Assembly (NCBI GenBank): GCA_002309375.1
Contig: DBXK01000041.1
Location: 1 to 64,000, forward strand
Reading direction: 5' to 3'
Length of the DNA stretch: 64,000 nucleotides
DNA from: Christensenella sp. UBA1214
GTDB taxonomy: Bacteria > Bacillota > Clostridia > Christensenellales > CAG-138
Shown here: in pieces, positions 9,458 through 17,808 of the stretch
How the letters are laid out: every line of letters starts with the position of its first letter
Numbering within the stretch: position 1 is the stretch's first letter
Notes under the pieces: model-generated
Databases searched by the model: none
Seen by the model: only the letters and a program-made list of their open reading frames with translations
What the model was told of the DNA's origin: nothing
Position numbers and translations under genes: made by a program

Positions 9458-10315
9458 TTATTTGCGGATGAAGAGCACGCCGAGCGTCCTCGGTCCGCAG
9501 TGGCATGCAACGGTGCAGCCGGCGGTGGTGGGGATGACCTCGTCGAAGTAGTTGAACTCCTTGACGATGCGGACGCATTCCTGAACGATCTCGTCCGGCG
9601 TGTCCGTGTAGGTGATGAAGGCTCTGTGCGGCCGGATATCGGTGCGGCCTTCGAGCTTATCCTTGATGTAAGCCTTGAGGCAGCGCTCCCATGAACCGCG
9701 GTACTTCTTGAAAACGCGCATCGTTCCGTCCTTCACCTCGATGCCGGGGTGGAGCTGGAGCAGATTCGCGCCGAGCGCGGCGACCGTTGAGCAGCGCCCG
9801 CCCTTGACCATGAAATCGAGCCTGTCGAGAACGAAGCTCGCCTCGACCTTGGGAATGATGTCCTCGTCGAGGACTTTCTTGATCTCCGCGCCGCTCATGC
9901 CCGCATCGGCCAAATCGCAGGCCTCGAGCACGACGTGGCCGAAGCCGCTCGAAAGGTTCTTTGAATCAACGCAGTAGACGTTCGGAAAATTCTCCGCAGC
10001 AAGGCACGCGTTGTTGTATGCGGAGGAAAAACCGGAACTGATGGTGAGGAAAACGAGCTCGCTCCCGTCCGCAGTCATCTCGGCGAAAAGGTTCGTGAGC
10101 CTTTCAACGCTCGGCGCGGCGGTCTGGGGAAGCTTGTTCATTTCCTTGCAGCGTTCGAGCAGCTCGCGCATCGTGATATCGACGCCGTCGAGATACTCCT
10201 TATCGGCGATACGGACATAGAGAGGAAGCACCGTGACGCCGCGCTGCTCGTAAAGATTCGTGCCGTGGACCTCGTTGAGGAGGTCGGCGGTACTGTCGCA
10301 GCAGACTTTTACCAT
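9458..10315 (-). CDS. DegV family fatty-acid-binding protein
   Basis: A 285-residue protein of the DegV family. These proteins bind fatty acids, and FakB members present them to the FakA kinase for phosphorylation. The N-terminal 'CCDSTADL' motif and the 'FLTISSGFSSAYNNA' segment with its lipid-head-group serine are typical, as is 'GRCSTVAALGANLL' in the middle. The ATG at 10315 follows AGGAG with about 8 bases spacing. A strong promoter lies just upstream. No fakA is visible nearby, so whether it is a true FakB is open. Confidence 0.92.
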   Translation of the reverse strand: MVKVCCDSTADLLNEVHGTNLYEQRGVTVLPLYVRIADKEYLDGVDITMRELLERCKEMNKLPQTAAPSVERLTNLFAEMTADGSELVFLTISSGFSSAYNNACLAAENFPNVYCVDSKNLSSGFGHVVLEACDLADAGMSGAEIKKVLDEDIIPKVEASFVLDRLDFMVKGGRCSTVAALGANLLQLHPGIEVKDGTMRVFKKYRGSWERCLKAYIKDKLEGRTDIRPHRAFITYTDTPDEIVQECVRIVKEFNYFDEVIPTTAGCTVACHCGPRTLGVLFIRK

Positions 10316-10357
10316 AAAAATAACTCCTGAAAATAAATTGGTATAAGGCCAATCTAC

Positions 10358-10386
10358 AGTATACCACAATGTTTCCCGCCTGTAAA
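10358..10386 (-). promoter_or_regulatory. Promoter of degV (and perhaps pckA)
   Basis: On the minus strand TTTACA (10386-10381), a 17-bp spacer and TATACT (10363-10358) match the sigma-A consensus at 5/6 and 5/6. Confidence 0.8.
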
Positions 10387-10428
10387 GAAGACAATGCGGA
10401 AAAATCCGGTTTTTCGGGAAAGCGCAAC

Positions 10429-10454
10429 AAAAAGGAGGCGGCTTTCCCGCCTCC
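10429..10454 (-). terminator. Intrinsic terminator of larC
   Basis: A perfect 8-bp stem (10447-10454 with 10434-10441) is followed on the minus strand by five T, 19 bases after the larC stop. Confidence 0.85.
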
Positions 10455-10472
10455 CGATTCCGATCGACCCGA

Positions 10473-11765
10473 TCATTTCATTCTGATCAGCTTCTCCGCT
10501 TCAGAGAGCGGAACGCCCCTTTCCCGCGCGATGCGGGCAAGGTCGTCGTATTCGTATTTCACCTTCTCCGTGCCGAAGCCCTCCGAAACCTTTCTGCGGA
10601 CGAGCCCGAACTGCGTTTCGACCGTTTCGATCCTCCGCGAGAGCACGTGCCGCGTGACGGCGCTTTCGCGGATCCCGAGCGTGGTCGTATGGGCGAACAT
10701 TGCCTCGATCAGCCCCTGCTTTTCGCTTTCCGCGCAGATAACGGCGATCAGCGTTCCCGGGCGGGATTTCTTCATGCCGACCGGAACGGTGTAAACGTCC
10801 CTCGCGCCGGCCTCGAAGAGCTTTTCTTCGGCAAAACCGATCTGCTCCGCCGTCATGTCGTCCACGTTGCATTCAAGGCGGAAGATCCTTTCCGCGCCGC
10901 CGCCCTCGCTGCCGAATATGGCGCGCACGCAGTTTGCCTGCGGGAAATCCTTCCTGCCCATGCCATAGCCGATCCCCTCGGCGGTCATGGCGGGCTGCGG
11001 GCCGAATTCGTTTACGAAATGCTTCAAAAGCGCCGCGCCGGTCGGGGTGCAGAGCTCGCCGCGGAGCTCGCCGCCATAGGTCGGCACGCCGAGCAGGATA
11101 TGCGCGGTCGCAGGGGCGGGCACGGGCAGTATGCCGTGCGCACAGTGAACGTGGCCGCTGCCGACGTGGACGGGGGAGGCGATTATGCGGTCCGGCGCGA
11201 GCATTTCGATCAAAAGCGAGACCGCCGCAACGTCCGCGACCGCGTCCAGCGTTCCGACCTCGTGGAAATGAATATCCGAAACCGGCACGCCGTGCGCCTT
11301 CGATTCGGCGTCCGCGATCAGCGCATAGACGGCGGAAGCATCCTTTTTGACCTTATCGGAAAGCGGCAGCGCGCCGATGATCGCCTCGATATCCCCGAGG
11401 CTGCTGTGGTGATGCTCATGATGATGCTCATGTTCGTGCTCATGCTCATGACAATGCTCATGCTCGTGTTCGTGTTCATGGCAATGCTCGTGCTCATGGC
11501 AATGCTCGTGATGATGCTCATGCTCGTGCTCGTGATCATGGTGATGTTCGTGCTCCTCCGCGCCGTCCACAGCAATGCGCATATGCGTTCCGGTGATGCC
11601 GCATTTAACGGAGGGTTCGGCGGCGACGGTCACGCCGGGCAGGCCGAGCGAATTCATTTTTTCGATGAAAGCGGCCTTTTTTTCATCGGGCAGCAGCTCA
11701 TAGAGCGCGGCGGAGAGCATATCGCCGGCGGCGCCCATGGAAAGATCGAGATATAAGGTCTTCAT
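10473..11765 (-). CDS. larC: LarC-type nickel insertion protein (nickel-pincer cofactor biosynthesis) with His-rich loop
   Basis: A 430-residue protein of the LarC/DUF111 family, which inserts nickel into the pyridinium bis-thiocarboxylate nucleotide to finish the nickel-pincer cofactor of LarA-type racemases. Family hallmarks are the N-terminal 'LDLSMGAAGDMLSAAL', 'DIHFHEVGTLDAVADV', 'TPTGAALLKHF' and 'ECNVDDMTAEQIGFA'. Residues 72-120 form a His/Glu loop, a plausible metal store. The gene is one open frame; in Lactiplantibacillus larC is split into two frames joined by frameshifting, which is not needed here. ATG at 11765 follows GGAAGGA. No larA, larB or larE is in the window. A small hairpin (11782-11787 with 11793-11798) sits just before the ribosome site and might tune translation. 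Confidence 0.93.
   Translation of the reverse strand: MKTLYLDLSMGAAGDMLSAALYELLPDEKKAAFIEKMNSLGLPGVTVAAEPSVKCGITGTHMRIAVDGAEEHEHHHDHEHEHEHHHEHCHEHEHCHEHEHEHEHCHEHEHEHEHHHEHHHSSLGDIEAIIGALPLSDKVKKDASAVYALIADAESKAHGVPVSDIHFHEVGTLDAVADVAAVSLLIEMLAPDRIIASPVHVGSGHVHCAHGILPVPAPATAHILLGVPTYGGELRGELCTPTGAALLKHFVNEFGPQPAMTAEGIGYGMGRKDFPQANCVRAIFGSEGGGAERIFRLECNVDDMTAEQIGFAEEKLFEAGARDVYTVPVGMKKSRPGTLIAVICAESEKQGLIEAMFAHTTTLGIRESAVTRHVLSRRIETVETQFGLVRRKVSEGFGTEKVKYEYDDLARIARERGVPLSEAEKLIRMK
11406..11552 (-). repeat. Low-complexity CAT/GAG repeat encoding the LarC His-rich loop
   Basis: About 147 bases of nearly pure CAT, CAC and GAG codons encode residues 72-120 of LarC, with a few Cys and Asp. Such tracts are prone to length change by slippage. 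It is coding and in frame. Confidence 0.9.
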
Positions 11766-11810
11766 TGCAAAACATCCTTCCGCCCGCAATGCGCGGGCTT
11801 TGTTAACTGC

Positions 11811-11839
11811 GTTATAACATGAACCGGCGGCAATGTCAA
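11811..11839 (-). promoter_or_regulatory. Promoter of larC
   Basis: A perfect TTGACA (11839-11834), a 17-bp spacer and TATAAC (11816-11811) read toward larC. Confidence 0.82.
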
Positions 11840-11886
11840 CCCGCGCGGCGAAACGGGATTTATTTCCCGTTTTTTCCGCTCCGGTG

Positions 11887-11915
11887 TTCCAATTCCCGCC
11901 AGGCTGTGTTATAAT
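11887..11915 (+). promoter_or_regulatory. Extended -10 promoter of the DUF368 gene
   Basis: TGTTATAAT (TATAAT at 11910-11915) has a weak TTCCAA 17 bp upstream. It diverges from the larC promoter. Confidence 0.65.
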
Positions 11916-11976
11916 AAATTATGTATGTGTCTGCACCGATCCGTGCAGAGAATGAAATCATCCGGAGGCTTCAGCT

Positions 11977-12969
11977 TTGAAACTCTTCTTCAGCAAGCTC
12001 CTCGCCGGCTTCGTGATCGGCGCCGGAGCGATCATCCCCGGCCTCAGCGGCGGTATCCTTGCCGTTTCGATGGGCATTTACCAGAAAACGATCGAGGCCG
12101 TGACGGGCTTCTTCAAGGCGCCGAAAAAGAACTTCCGGTTCCTCCTGCCGCTCATTATCGGCGGCGGCATCGGCTGGCTGGTGTTCATGTTCCTGATCGA
12201 TAAGACCTTTGCGAAGTATCAGACCGAGGTCATCAGCATCTTCCTCGGCCTCGTTGTCGGCAGCATCCCGAGCTTTATCTCCGAAGCGAACGACGGGAAG
12301 CCCTTCAAACCGACGAGCCTCGTTTATACGCTGATCGGCTTTGCTTTCGCGTTCGCTCTGGTTTTGTGCTCGCTGTTTATGGGCGATACCGCCGTCGGTG
12401 CGCAGCGCGAAATGACGCCGCTGCTTGCCCTCGTCTGCGGCGCGGTCGTGATGTTCGGCGTCGTGACCCCCGGCGTCAGCACGTCGTTCATCATCATCAA
12501 CATGAACTGCTATAATAGTTTCCTGAATGTTTTTGCGCATTTCTTCGATGATCCCGGGAAGAATTTAGTCTTTGCCGGGTTCACGGCGCTCGGGTTCCTG
12601 CTTGTTGCCGTTCCGATGCTCCTTCTTGCGCGCACGATGCTGCGGAAGTTCCATCGCCAGAGCTTCTATTTCCTCTTCGGCTTCCTGCTTGCGACCCTCG
12701 TCGGCTGCATCATCCAGGAATCGATCCGCCCGCGCACGGAAGCGCTCACCGCGCTCAATATCGCGATCATCGCCGTGCTGTTCATCGTCGGCGCCGTGAT
12801 CTCCTTTGTTATGGAGCGCGCAATGAAGAAGATGGAGCTGCACGAGGCGGAGGAGAATGCCGAAGCCGGTGAAGACGCCGGGAAGCCCGCGGAGGTGCTC
12901 GAGGAACTTGAGGAGCTGAAAACCGGCGACGTAAAGCCGGAAACGGAAAAACCCGCGGAAAACAAATAA
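11977..12969 (+). CDS. DUF368 membrane protein, probable undecaprenyl phosphate transporter
   Basis: A 330-residue polytopic membrane protein of the DUF368 family. Members (PopT) are reported to return undecaprenyl phosphate, the lipid carrier of cell-wall synthesis, across the membrane. The N-terminal 'GAGAIIPGLSGGILAVSMG' is the family signature, and a matching inverted half, 'VVTPGVSTSFIIINM', occurs in the middle. About eight hydrophobic segments can be seen, followed by a charged C-terminal tail rich in Glu and Lys. The start is a TTG at 11977, chosen because GGAGG (11964-11968) lies 8 bases upstream and no ATG is suitably placed. The next gene begins 33 bases downstream and may share the transcript. 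Confidence 0.88.
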   Translation: MKLFFSKLLAGFVIGAGAIIPGLSGGILAVSMGIYQKTIEAVTGFFKAPKKNFRFLLPLIIGGGIGWLVFMFLIDKTFAKYQTEVISIFLGLVVGSIPSFISEANDGKPFKPTSLVYTLIGFAFAFALVLCSLFMGDTAVGAQREMTPLLALVCGAVVMFGVVTPGVSTSFIIINMNCYNSFLNVFAHFFDDPGKNLVFAGFTALGFLLVAVPMLLLARTMLRKFHRQSFYFLFGFLLATLVGCIIQESIRPRTEALTALNIAIIAVLFIVGAVISFVMERAMKKMELHEAEENAEAGEDAGKPAEVLEELEELKTGDVKPETEKPAENK

Positions 12970-13002
12970 AACCTTCTTAACGGGGGAGAAAGAGGCAAGA
13001 CC

Positions 13003-14181
13003 ATGCTGACCAAAACCGATGTGAAAGCCGAGCTGCACCGCTTCGGAGGCAGCGGCAAGCTTATTGTCGGCCGCGCGGAGGACTTCGATCCGGCGGAAAA
13101 CGATCTTTCGGGGAAGGTCCGGCTCATCTACCTCGATCCGCCCTTCGGTTCCGGCGGGAGCTATGAATTCAAGGACAAAACGGCGGTCCGCGCGTACAGC
13201 GACAGGCAGAGCGCGGACGAATACCTCGCCATGATGCGCACCGTCCTTGAAAAATGCCGCGAGCTGCTTTCGGATACAGGCTCGATCTACGTCCATATCG
13301 ACTACCGTATGAGCGGCAGGATCCGCAGCCTGATGGACGAAATATTCGGCGAGGACAACCTGATGAACGAGATCATCTGGTCCTACCGTTCCGGCGGCCG
13401 CTCGACGAAGCATTATTCGCGAAAGCACGACACGATCCTTTTCTACCGCAAGACCAAGCGCGTTTATTTCAATATCGAGGCGACCGGCTCCCCGCGCGGG
13501 AACGTCCGCCGCAACCATATGAAGCGCCGCGCCGATGAAGATGGCCGGATCTATTTCTCCATCCGCTCCGGCGGCAAGGAATACCGCTATTATGAGGACG
13601 ATCTCGTCTTCCCGAGCGACGTTTGGGACGATATCGAGCATCTCCACCAGCGCGATCCGGAGCGCACGGGCTTCACGACACAGAAGCCGGAGGCGCTGCT
13701 CCGCCGCATCATTTCCGCCTCCTCGCGCGAGGGGGATCTCGCTATGGACTTCTTCTCCGGCAGCGGAACGACGGCCGCTGTCGCCGCCGCGCTGGATCGG
13801 CGCTTCATCTGCTGCGACTGCGGCGAAGCGGCGCTCTTTGCTTCCCGCCGCAGGCTGATCGAACAGGCGCGGAGCACCGATCTTTTCAACGAGGAAAAGA
13901 GCTTCACCGTCAGCTACGACGATCCCGCCGCAATGCAGACGCTCACGGAGCCGGAAAAGCTCGTTCTGATCACTCCGGCGCTCGGCGGCTGCTTCGTGAC
14001 CGTGCCGGGCACGGCCGAGGGCCCCGCGTTCCTCGCCTCCGGAAGGATCGAGAACGGCGTATTTATTGCCGAGGACTGCATCCTCCGCCCGAAGAAGAAC
14101 GACGAAATATTCATCCCCGTCGGCCGCGCGCTGCATATCGTCGGCGCGGACTGCACGCAGGGCTTCTTTACGGTGGAATAA
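13003..14181 (+). CDS. Orphan site-specific DNA methyltransferase (beta-class N6-A/N4-C)
   Basis: A 392-residue methyltransferase transferring a methyl group from S-adenosylmethionine to an exocyclic amine of DNA. The catalytic motif IV L44-D-P-P-F48 comes before the AdoMet-binding motif I D249-F-F-S-G-S-G-T-T257, the beta-class order used by type III Mod subunits and many solitary enzymes. 'YVHIDYRMSGRIR' and 'WSYRSGGRSTKHYSRKHD' are typical of the family. The C-terminal ~110 residues after motif I are not recognised. RBS AGAGG (12991-12995) is 7 bases before the ATG. No restriction endonuclease or specificity gene is adjacent, so it is probably an orphan. Target sequence unknown. Confidence 0.9.
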   Translation: MLTKTDVKAELHRFGGSGKLIVGRAEDFDPAENDLSGKVRLIYLDPPFGSGGSYEFKDKTAVRAYSDRQSADEYLAMMRTVLEKCRELLSDTGSIYVHIDYRMSGRIRSLMDEIFGEDNLMNEIIWSYRSGGRSTKHYSRKHDTILFYRKTKRVYFNIEATGSPRGNVRRNHMKRRADEDGRIYFSIRSGGKEYRYYEDDLVFPSDVWDDIEHLHQRDPERTGFTTQKPEALLRRIISASSREGDLAMDFFSGSGTTAAVAAALDRRFICCDCGEAALFASRRRLIEQARSTDLFNEEKSFTVSYDDPAAMQTLTEPEKLVLITPALGGCFVTVPGTAEGPAFLASGRIENGVFIAEDCILRPKKNDEIFIPVGRALHIVGADCTQGFFTVE

Positions 14182-14196
14182 GACTAACGGAACAGA

Positions 14197-14226
14197 CAAA
14201 AAGAACCGCTTACATGCGGTTCTTTA
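14197..14226. terminator. Bidirectional terminator between methyltransferase and MATE genes
   Basis: A perfect 9-bp stem (14201-14209 with 14216-14224) is flanked by A on the left and T on the right, giving a T-run on both strands for the two converging genes. Confidence 0.85.
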
Positions 14227-14242
14227 ATTATTTGCGGTTTTT

Positions 14243-15646
14243 TCATCCCTGATCCCTGACGATATTCACGACCCATTTTCTGCTCCGCACGAAGAAGAAG
14301 CCGATGACGCATTTGATCAACTCCAGCGAGCAGCAGATCATATACATCGGGAGGATCGGGAGCGAGGTGAAGCGGCTCAGGCAGAATGCGACCGGGATGC
14401 AGAGCGCCCAGACGTAGCAGCTGTCGAAAAGCATCGTGATCTTCGTCTGCCCGCCCGAGCGCAGGGTGAAATAGCAGGCGTGAGTGAAGGAATAGAAGGG
14501 CATCATGAACGCCGCGACCCAAAGGAAGCGGGTCGCAAGCCGCATGACCTCCTCGCTCGTATTGTAAAGCCGCGGGATGAACGGCGCGGAAACGGCGAGC
14601 GCGGCGCCGAAGAACAGGCAGGTGCAGACGGAAAGCGCAATGATCTTCCGGTCCGTTTCCACCGCTTCCTCGAGCTTGTTCGCGCCGAGCAGATTGCCGA
14701 CGATGATGCCGATCGATGAACCGATGGACATGAAAACGATGTTGAAAAGGTTGGAGACCGTGCTCGAAATGTTCTGCGCGGCGACGGCGGAAAGCCCGCG
14801 CGTCGAATAGCACTGGCTCATGACCGTGATTCCGAGCGACCAGAGCGCCTCGTTCAAAAGCAGGGGAGTGCCCTTTTTGATGATCTCCTTCGTGAGCTTC
14901 CAGGGAACGCGGAGCGAGCGGTAAACGCCGCCGAAGAACGGGAAGCGCTTCGTGTGGGTGTGGGCGTAGACGGCGATGATGCCGAGCTCCACAAAGCGGG
15001 AGATGACCGTTGCGATCGCAGCGCCGACAACGCCGAGGGCGGGGAAGCCGAGCTTGCCGAAGATCAGAAGATAGTTGAAAAGAAGGTTCACGAGCACAGC
15101 CGTGCCGCTGCCGACCATCGGGACGAAGGTCTCGCCCGTTTCGCGAAGGGACGAGGCGTAGCACTGCGCGAAGGCGTAGGGAACGAGCCCGAGCAGCATG
15201 ATCATCACGTATTTGCTGCCTTCGGCAAGGGTGAGAGCGAGGTCGCCCTCCGATTCGCTTTCATGCAGGAAGAGCTTCAAAAGCGGCTCATGGAAGAAGC
15301 CGAGGATAACGAGCGCCGCTGCACAGACGAGGGCGCAGGTGATGAGCTTGAAGCGGAGCACGTTCCTGACGCCGTTCATATCCTTCTTGCCGGCGAACTG
15401 CGCGCCGAAGATGCTCGCGCCGGAAAGCCCGCCGAAGATCGTGAGATTGAAAACGAAAATCAGCTGATTCGCGATCGCAACGCCGCTCATCTGCTCCGTG
15501 CCCATCCGCCCGACCATCAGGTTGTCGAGCACGCTGACGAACTGGCTGATGCCGTTCTGGACGACGACCGGGATGATGATCGCGAGCGCCGCTTTATAAA
15601 ACGCTTTATCTCCTATGAACTTTTTAAGAAATCCCCGCTTCCGCAT
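14243..15646 (-). CDS. MATE family multidrug/organic cation antiporter
   Basis: A 467-residue polytopic membrane protein of the MATE/NorM type, with the two-fold repeat expected for 12 transmembrane helices. 'ALAIIIPVVVQNGISQFVSVLDNLMVGRMG' type segments begin the first half (residues about 19-50), and 'LLNEALWSLGITVMSQCYS' begins the second. Such proteins export drugs or metabolites using a sodium or proton gradient; the substrate cannot be told. The ATG at 15646 follows GGAG with 7 bases spacing. It is a monocistronic unit between ireB, which diverges from it, and the shared terminator. Confidence 0.93.
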   Translation of the reverse strand: MRKRGFLKKFIGDKAFYKAALAIIIPVVVQNGISQFVSVLDNLMVGRMGTEQMSGVAIANQLIFVFNLTIFGGLSGASIFGAQFAGKKDMNGVRNVLRFKLITCALVCAAALVILGFFHEPLLKLFLHESESEGDLALTLAEGSKYVMIMLLGLVPYAFAQCYASSLRETGETFVPMVGSGTAVLVNLLFNYLLIFGKLGFPALGVVGAAIATVISRFVELGIIAVYAHTHTKRFPFFGGVYRSLRVPWKLTKEIIKKGTPLLLNEALWSLGITVMSQCYSTRGLSAVAAQNISSTVSNLFNIVFMSIGSSIGIIVGNLLGANKLEEAVETDRKIIALSVCTCLFFGAALAVSAPFIPRLYNTSEEVMRLATRFLWVAAFMMPFYSFTHACYFTLRSGGQTKITMLFDSCYVWALCIPVAFCLSRFTSLPILPMYMICCSLELIKCVIGFFFVRSRKWVVNIVRDQG

Positions 15647-15786
15647 CGCTTTCTCCGCAGTCAGGCATATTTTTCAATAGCATACCATTTTTCGCCTTCC
15701 AATGGAACAGCGGAAGCGGCATTTTCTGAAAATATACTCAGTGGAGCGGATCTGAAGCCGATTTGAGCAAAATCTGCGTGAAACGC

Positions 15787-15815
15787 TTGAGTGCCGCACG
15801 CTTTTGTGGTATAAT
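15787..15815 (+). promoter_or_regulatory. Promoter of ireB operon
   Basis: TTGAGT (15787-15792), a 17-bp spacer and an extended -10 TGGTATAAT (TATAAT at 15810-15815) form a strong sigma-A promoter. Confidence 0.85.
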
Positions 15816-15857
15816 ATAAATTGACGGGATATTTGAACCGATCAACCAAGGAGGTTT

Positions 15858-16157
15858 ATGGCAGTGGACGAAAGAAACAACAGGACCAAGACCGATCTCG
15901 GAAATACGATCACCTTTGACCGTCCGAACGAAAAGCATACGGCCCACGAGGTGCTGATGAGCGTTTATTATTCCCTCCGCCAGAAGGGTTACGATCCGAT
16001 GAATCAGCTCGTCGGCTATCTGCTTTCCGGCGACCCGACTTACGTCACGAGCTATAACAACGCGAGGTATCTGATCCGCACGATGGAGCGGGATGAGCTG
16101 ATCGAGGAGCTCGTGCGCGCTTATATCGAGCAGTATGCCGGGGACGACACGCTTTGA
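15858..16157 (+). CDS. ireB: IreB family regulatory phosphoprotein (UPF0297)
   Basis: A 99-residue protein of the UPF0297/IreB family. In Enterococcus faecalis IreB is phosphorylated by the Ser/Thr kinase IreK and negatively affects cephalosporin resistance. The core '[20 protein letters not shown]', then '[20 protein letters not shown]', is diagnostic, and the N-terminal Thr-rich segment 'RTKTDLGNT' fits the phosphorylated region. The start is uncertain: ATG at 15858 is only 3 bases from GGAGG (15850-15854), while GTG at 15864 has 9-base spacing and would give a protein two residues shorter. Family members usually precede ruvX; here the gene overlaps an aldo/keto reductase instead. Confidence 0.92.
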   Translation: MAVDERNNRTKTDLGNTITFDRPNEKHTAHEVLMSVYYSLRQKGYDPMNQLVGYLLSGDPTYVTSYNNARYLIRTMERDELIEELVRAYIEQYAGDDTL

Positions 16158-17101
16158 TCTATCATGAACTCGGCAAAACGGGCATAACGGTTTCGAAGCT
16201 CTGCTTCGGTTCGCTCACGATGGGGCCTTTCCAGCGGGATCTGACGCCCGCGCAGGGGGCAGCCCTGTTCGAGCGCGCCTTCGATCTCGGCGTCAACTTC
16301 GTCGACACGGCGGAGATCTACGGAACGTATCCCCATGTCCGCGAGGCGATCAGGCTGAAGCCGGATCTCATCGTCTGCTCGAAGAGCTATGCATACGACC
16401 GCGAAGGCGCGGAGCGGAGCCTCATAAAAGCCCTTTCCGGCATCGGCAGGGACTATATCGACGTTTTCCTGATGCATGAGCAGGAGAGCATCCATACGAT
16501 CCGCGGCCACCGCGAAGCCCTCGAATACTATATCGAGATGATGCGCAAGGGCTATATCCGCGCCGTCGGCCTTTCCACGCACTATATCGCCTGCATGGAC
16601 GGCGCGCTGACCCATCCGGAGCTGCAGGTGCTGTTCCCTCTTATCAATAAAAGGGGCATCGGCATCGCGGACGGAACTTCCGATGAAATGCTCGAAAGGA
16701 TCCGCCTCGCCCACGCGCAGGGCAGGGGCATCATCGCGATGAAGCCGCTCGGCGGCGGGCATCTGATCTCCGAAAGGGAGGAAGCCCTCGACTATATCCT
16801 GAACCTTGACGACTGCGTTGACACGATCGCGATCGGCATGCAGAGCATCAGCGAGGTCGAATACAACTGCGCGCGCTTCAGCGGCGAAACGCCCGATCCC
16901 GCCGTTGCGGAGGAGCTGAGCCGGAAAAAGCGCCGCCTGCTGATCCAGGAATGGTGCCAGGGCTGCGGCGCCTGCGTTGCCGCCTGCCATAACCACGCGC
17001 TGCATATCGAAAACGGGCGGGCGGTCGTCGACCCGGATAAATGCGCGCTCTGTACCTACTGCGCGCGAGCCTGCCCGCAATTCACGATCAAGGTCATCTG
17101 A
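16154..17101 (+). CDS. Aldo/keto reductase fused to a 2x[4Fe-4S] ferredoxin domain
   Basis: A 315-residue protein. The N-terminal TIM-barrel aldo/keto reductase part shows the catalytic residues in '[10 protein letters not shown]' (Asp, Tyr), 'IVCSKSYA' (Lys) and 'DVFLMHEQE' (His). The C-terminal ~50 residues hold two cysteine clusters, CxxCxxCxxxC in '[15 protein letters not shown]' and again in '[12 protein letters not shown]', binding two [4Fe-4S] clusters. Electrons may pass from a flavoprotein or ferredoxin to the reductase site; the substrate is unknown. The start is a TTG at 16154 that overlaps the ireB stop (TTGA), which suggests translational coupling. A terminator follows directly. 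Confidence 0.9.
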   Translation: MIYHELGKTGITVSKLCFGSLTMGPFQRDLTPAQGAALFERAFDLGVNFVDTAEIYGTYPHVREAIRLKPDLIVCSKSYAYDREGAERSLIKALSGIGRDYIDVFLMHEQESIHTIRGHREALEYYIEMMRKGYIRAVGLSTHYIACMDGALTHPELQVLFPLINKRGIGIADGTSDEMLERIRLAHAQGRGIIAMKPLGGGHLISEREEALDYILNLDDCVDTIAIGMQSISEVEYNCARFSGETPDPAVAEELSRKKRRLLIQEWCQGCGACVAACHNHALHIENGRAVVDPDKCALCTYCARACPQFTIKVI

Positions 17102-17107
17102 AGCTCC

Positions 17108-17141
17108 GCGGCATTCCGAAAACGGACTGCCGCTCATTTTT
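17108..17141 (+). terminator. Intrinsic terminator of the ireB-reductase operon
   Basis: An 11-bp stem with one mismatch (17108-17118 with 17123-17133) and AAAA loop is followed by TCATTTTT. Confidence 0.8.
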
Positions 17142-17164
17142 GGGCTTTTTTGCTTGTTTTGGGT

Positions 17165-17193
17165 TTGCCAAATACTTCCCGCTGTGGTAAAAT
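17165..17193 (+). promoter_or_regulatory. Promoter of ECF sigma operon 1
   Basis: TTGCCA (17165-17170), a 17-bp spacer and TGGTAAAAT (TAAAAT at 17188-17193) give a good sigma-A-type site 100 bases before the sigma gene. Confidence 0.78.
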
Positions 17194-17292
17194 ATAAGAA
17201 CGGGCGTCCGACGGCGTAAAATACCGAAAAAACTTTTCGAAATATGGCAACCGTGTGGCGGCGCCGAGCGTTATTATAAATGGAGTGCGGAT

Positions 17293-17808
17293 TTGTCAGG
17301 AAGCAGTTTCGACAAAATCTATAGCGATTACTCCCGCCTTGTATACTGGGCGGCATACCGCGTTGTGGCTCAAAACGAGACTGCGGAGGACATCACTCAG
17401 CAGGTCTTCGAGCGGGCGTATCTCAACATGGATAAGCTCGGGCCGATGGCGGATTCCCAGATCAAGAGCTGGCTCTACCGCGTTGCGACCAACCTTGCGC
17501 TCGACCACGTCCGTCACCAGAAGCACGAAACGCTGAGCGATGAGCCGGTCGGCGCGGAGATCGCGGACACCGAGCCGCTTCCGGAAGAGGAACTGCTCAA
17601 AAAGAAGCGGATGGAAGCCGTCCGCAAGGCGATCGAACAGCTCGACGAAACGAACCGGACGATAATCACACTCCACTATTTCTCCGAGATGACCGTCAAC
17701 GAGATCTCGGAAAAAACGGGGATAAGCCCCGGCACCATTAAATCAAGGCTTGTACGTGCAAGGAGTCTGCTTGCTGACATGCTGAAAGCGGAGGCTGCAG
17801 AAGAATGA
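17293..17808 (+). CDS. ECF-type RNA polymerase sigma factor
   Basis: A 171-residue sigma-70 family factor with only regions 2 and 4. Region 2 is visible as 'LVYWAAYRVVAQNETAEDIT' and region 4 as 'ISEKTGISPGTIKSRLVRAR', the helix-turn-helix that reads the -35 element. The start is TTG at 17293, about 7 bases after GGAG (17282-17285); no ATG fits. Its stop overlaps the start of the next gene (ATGA at 17805-17808), a usual sigma/anti-sigma arrangement. The regulon is unknown. Confidence 0.92.
   Translation: MSGSSFDKIYSDYSRLVYWAAYRVVAQNETAEDITQQVFERAYLNMDKLGPMADSQIKSWLYRVATNLALDHVRHQKHETLSDEPVGAEIADTEPLPEEELLKKKRMEAVRKAIEQLDETNRTIITLHYFSEMTVNEISEKTGISPGTIKSRLVRARSLLADMLKAEAAEE

Noticed and set aside
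11852..11875. Hairpin with T-run between larC and the DUF368 gene
   Set aside because: It resembles a terminator, but no plus-strand gene ends there and it lies upstream of the DUF368 promoter, so no role could be assigned.
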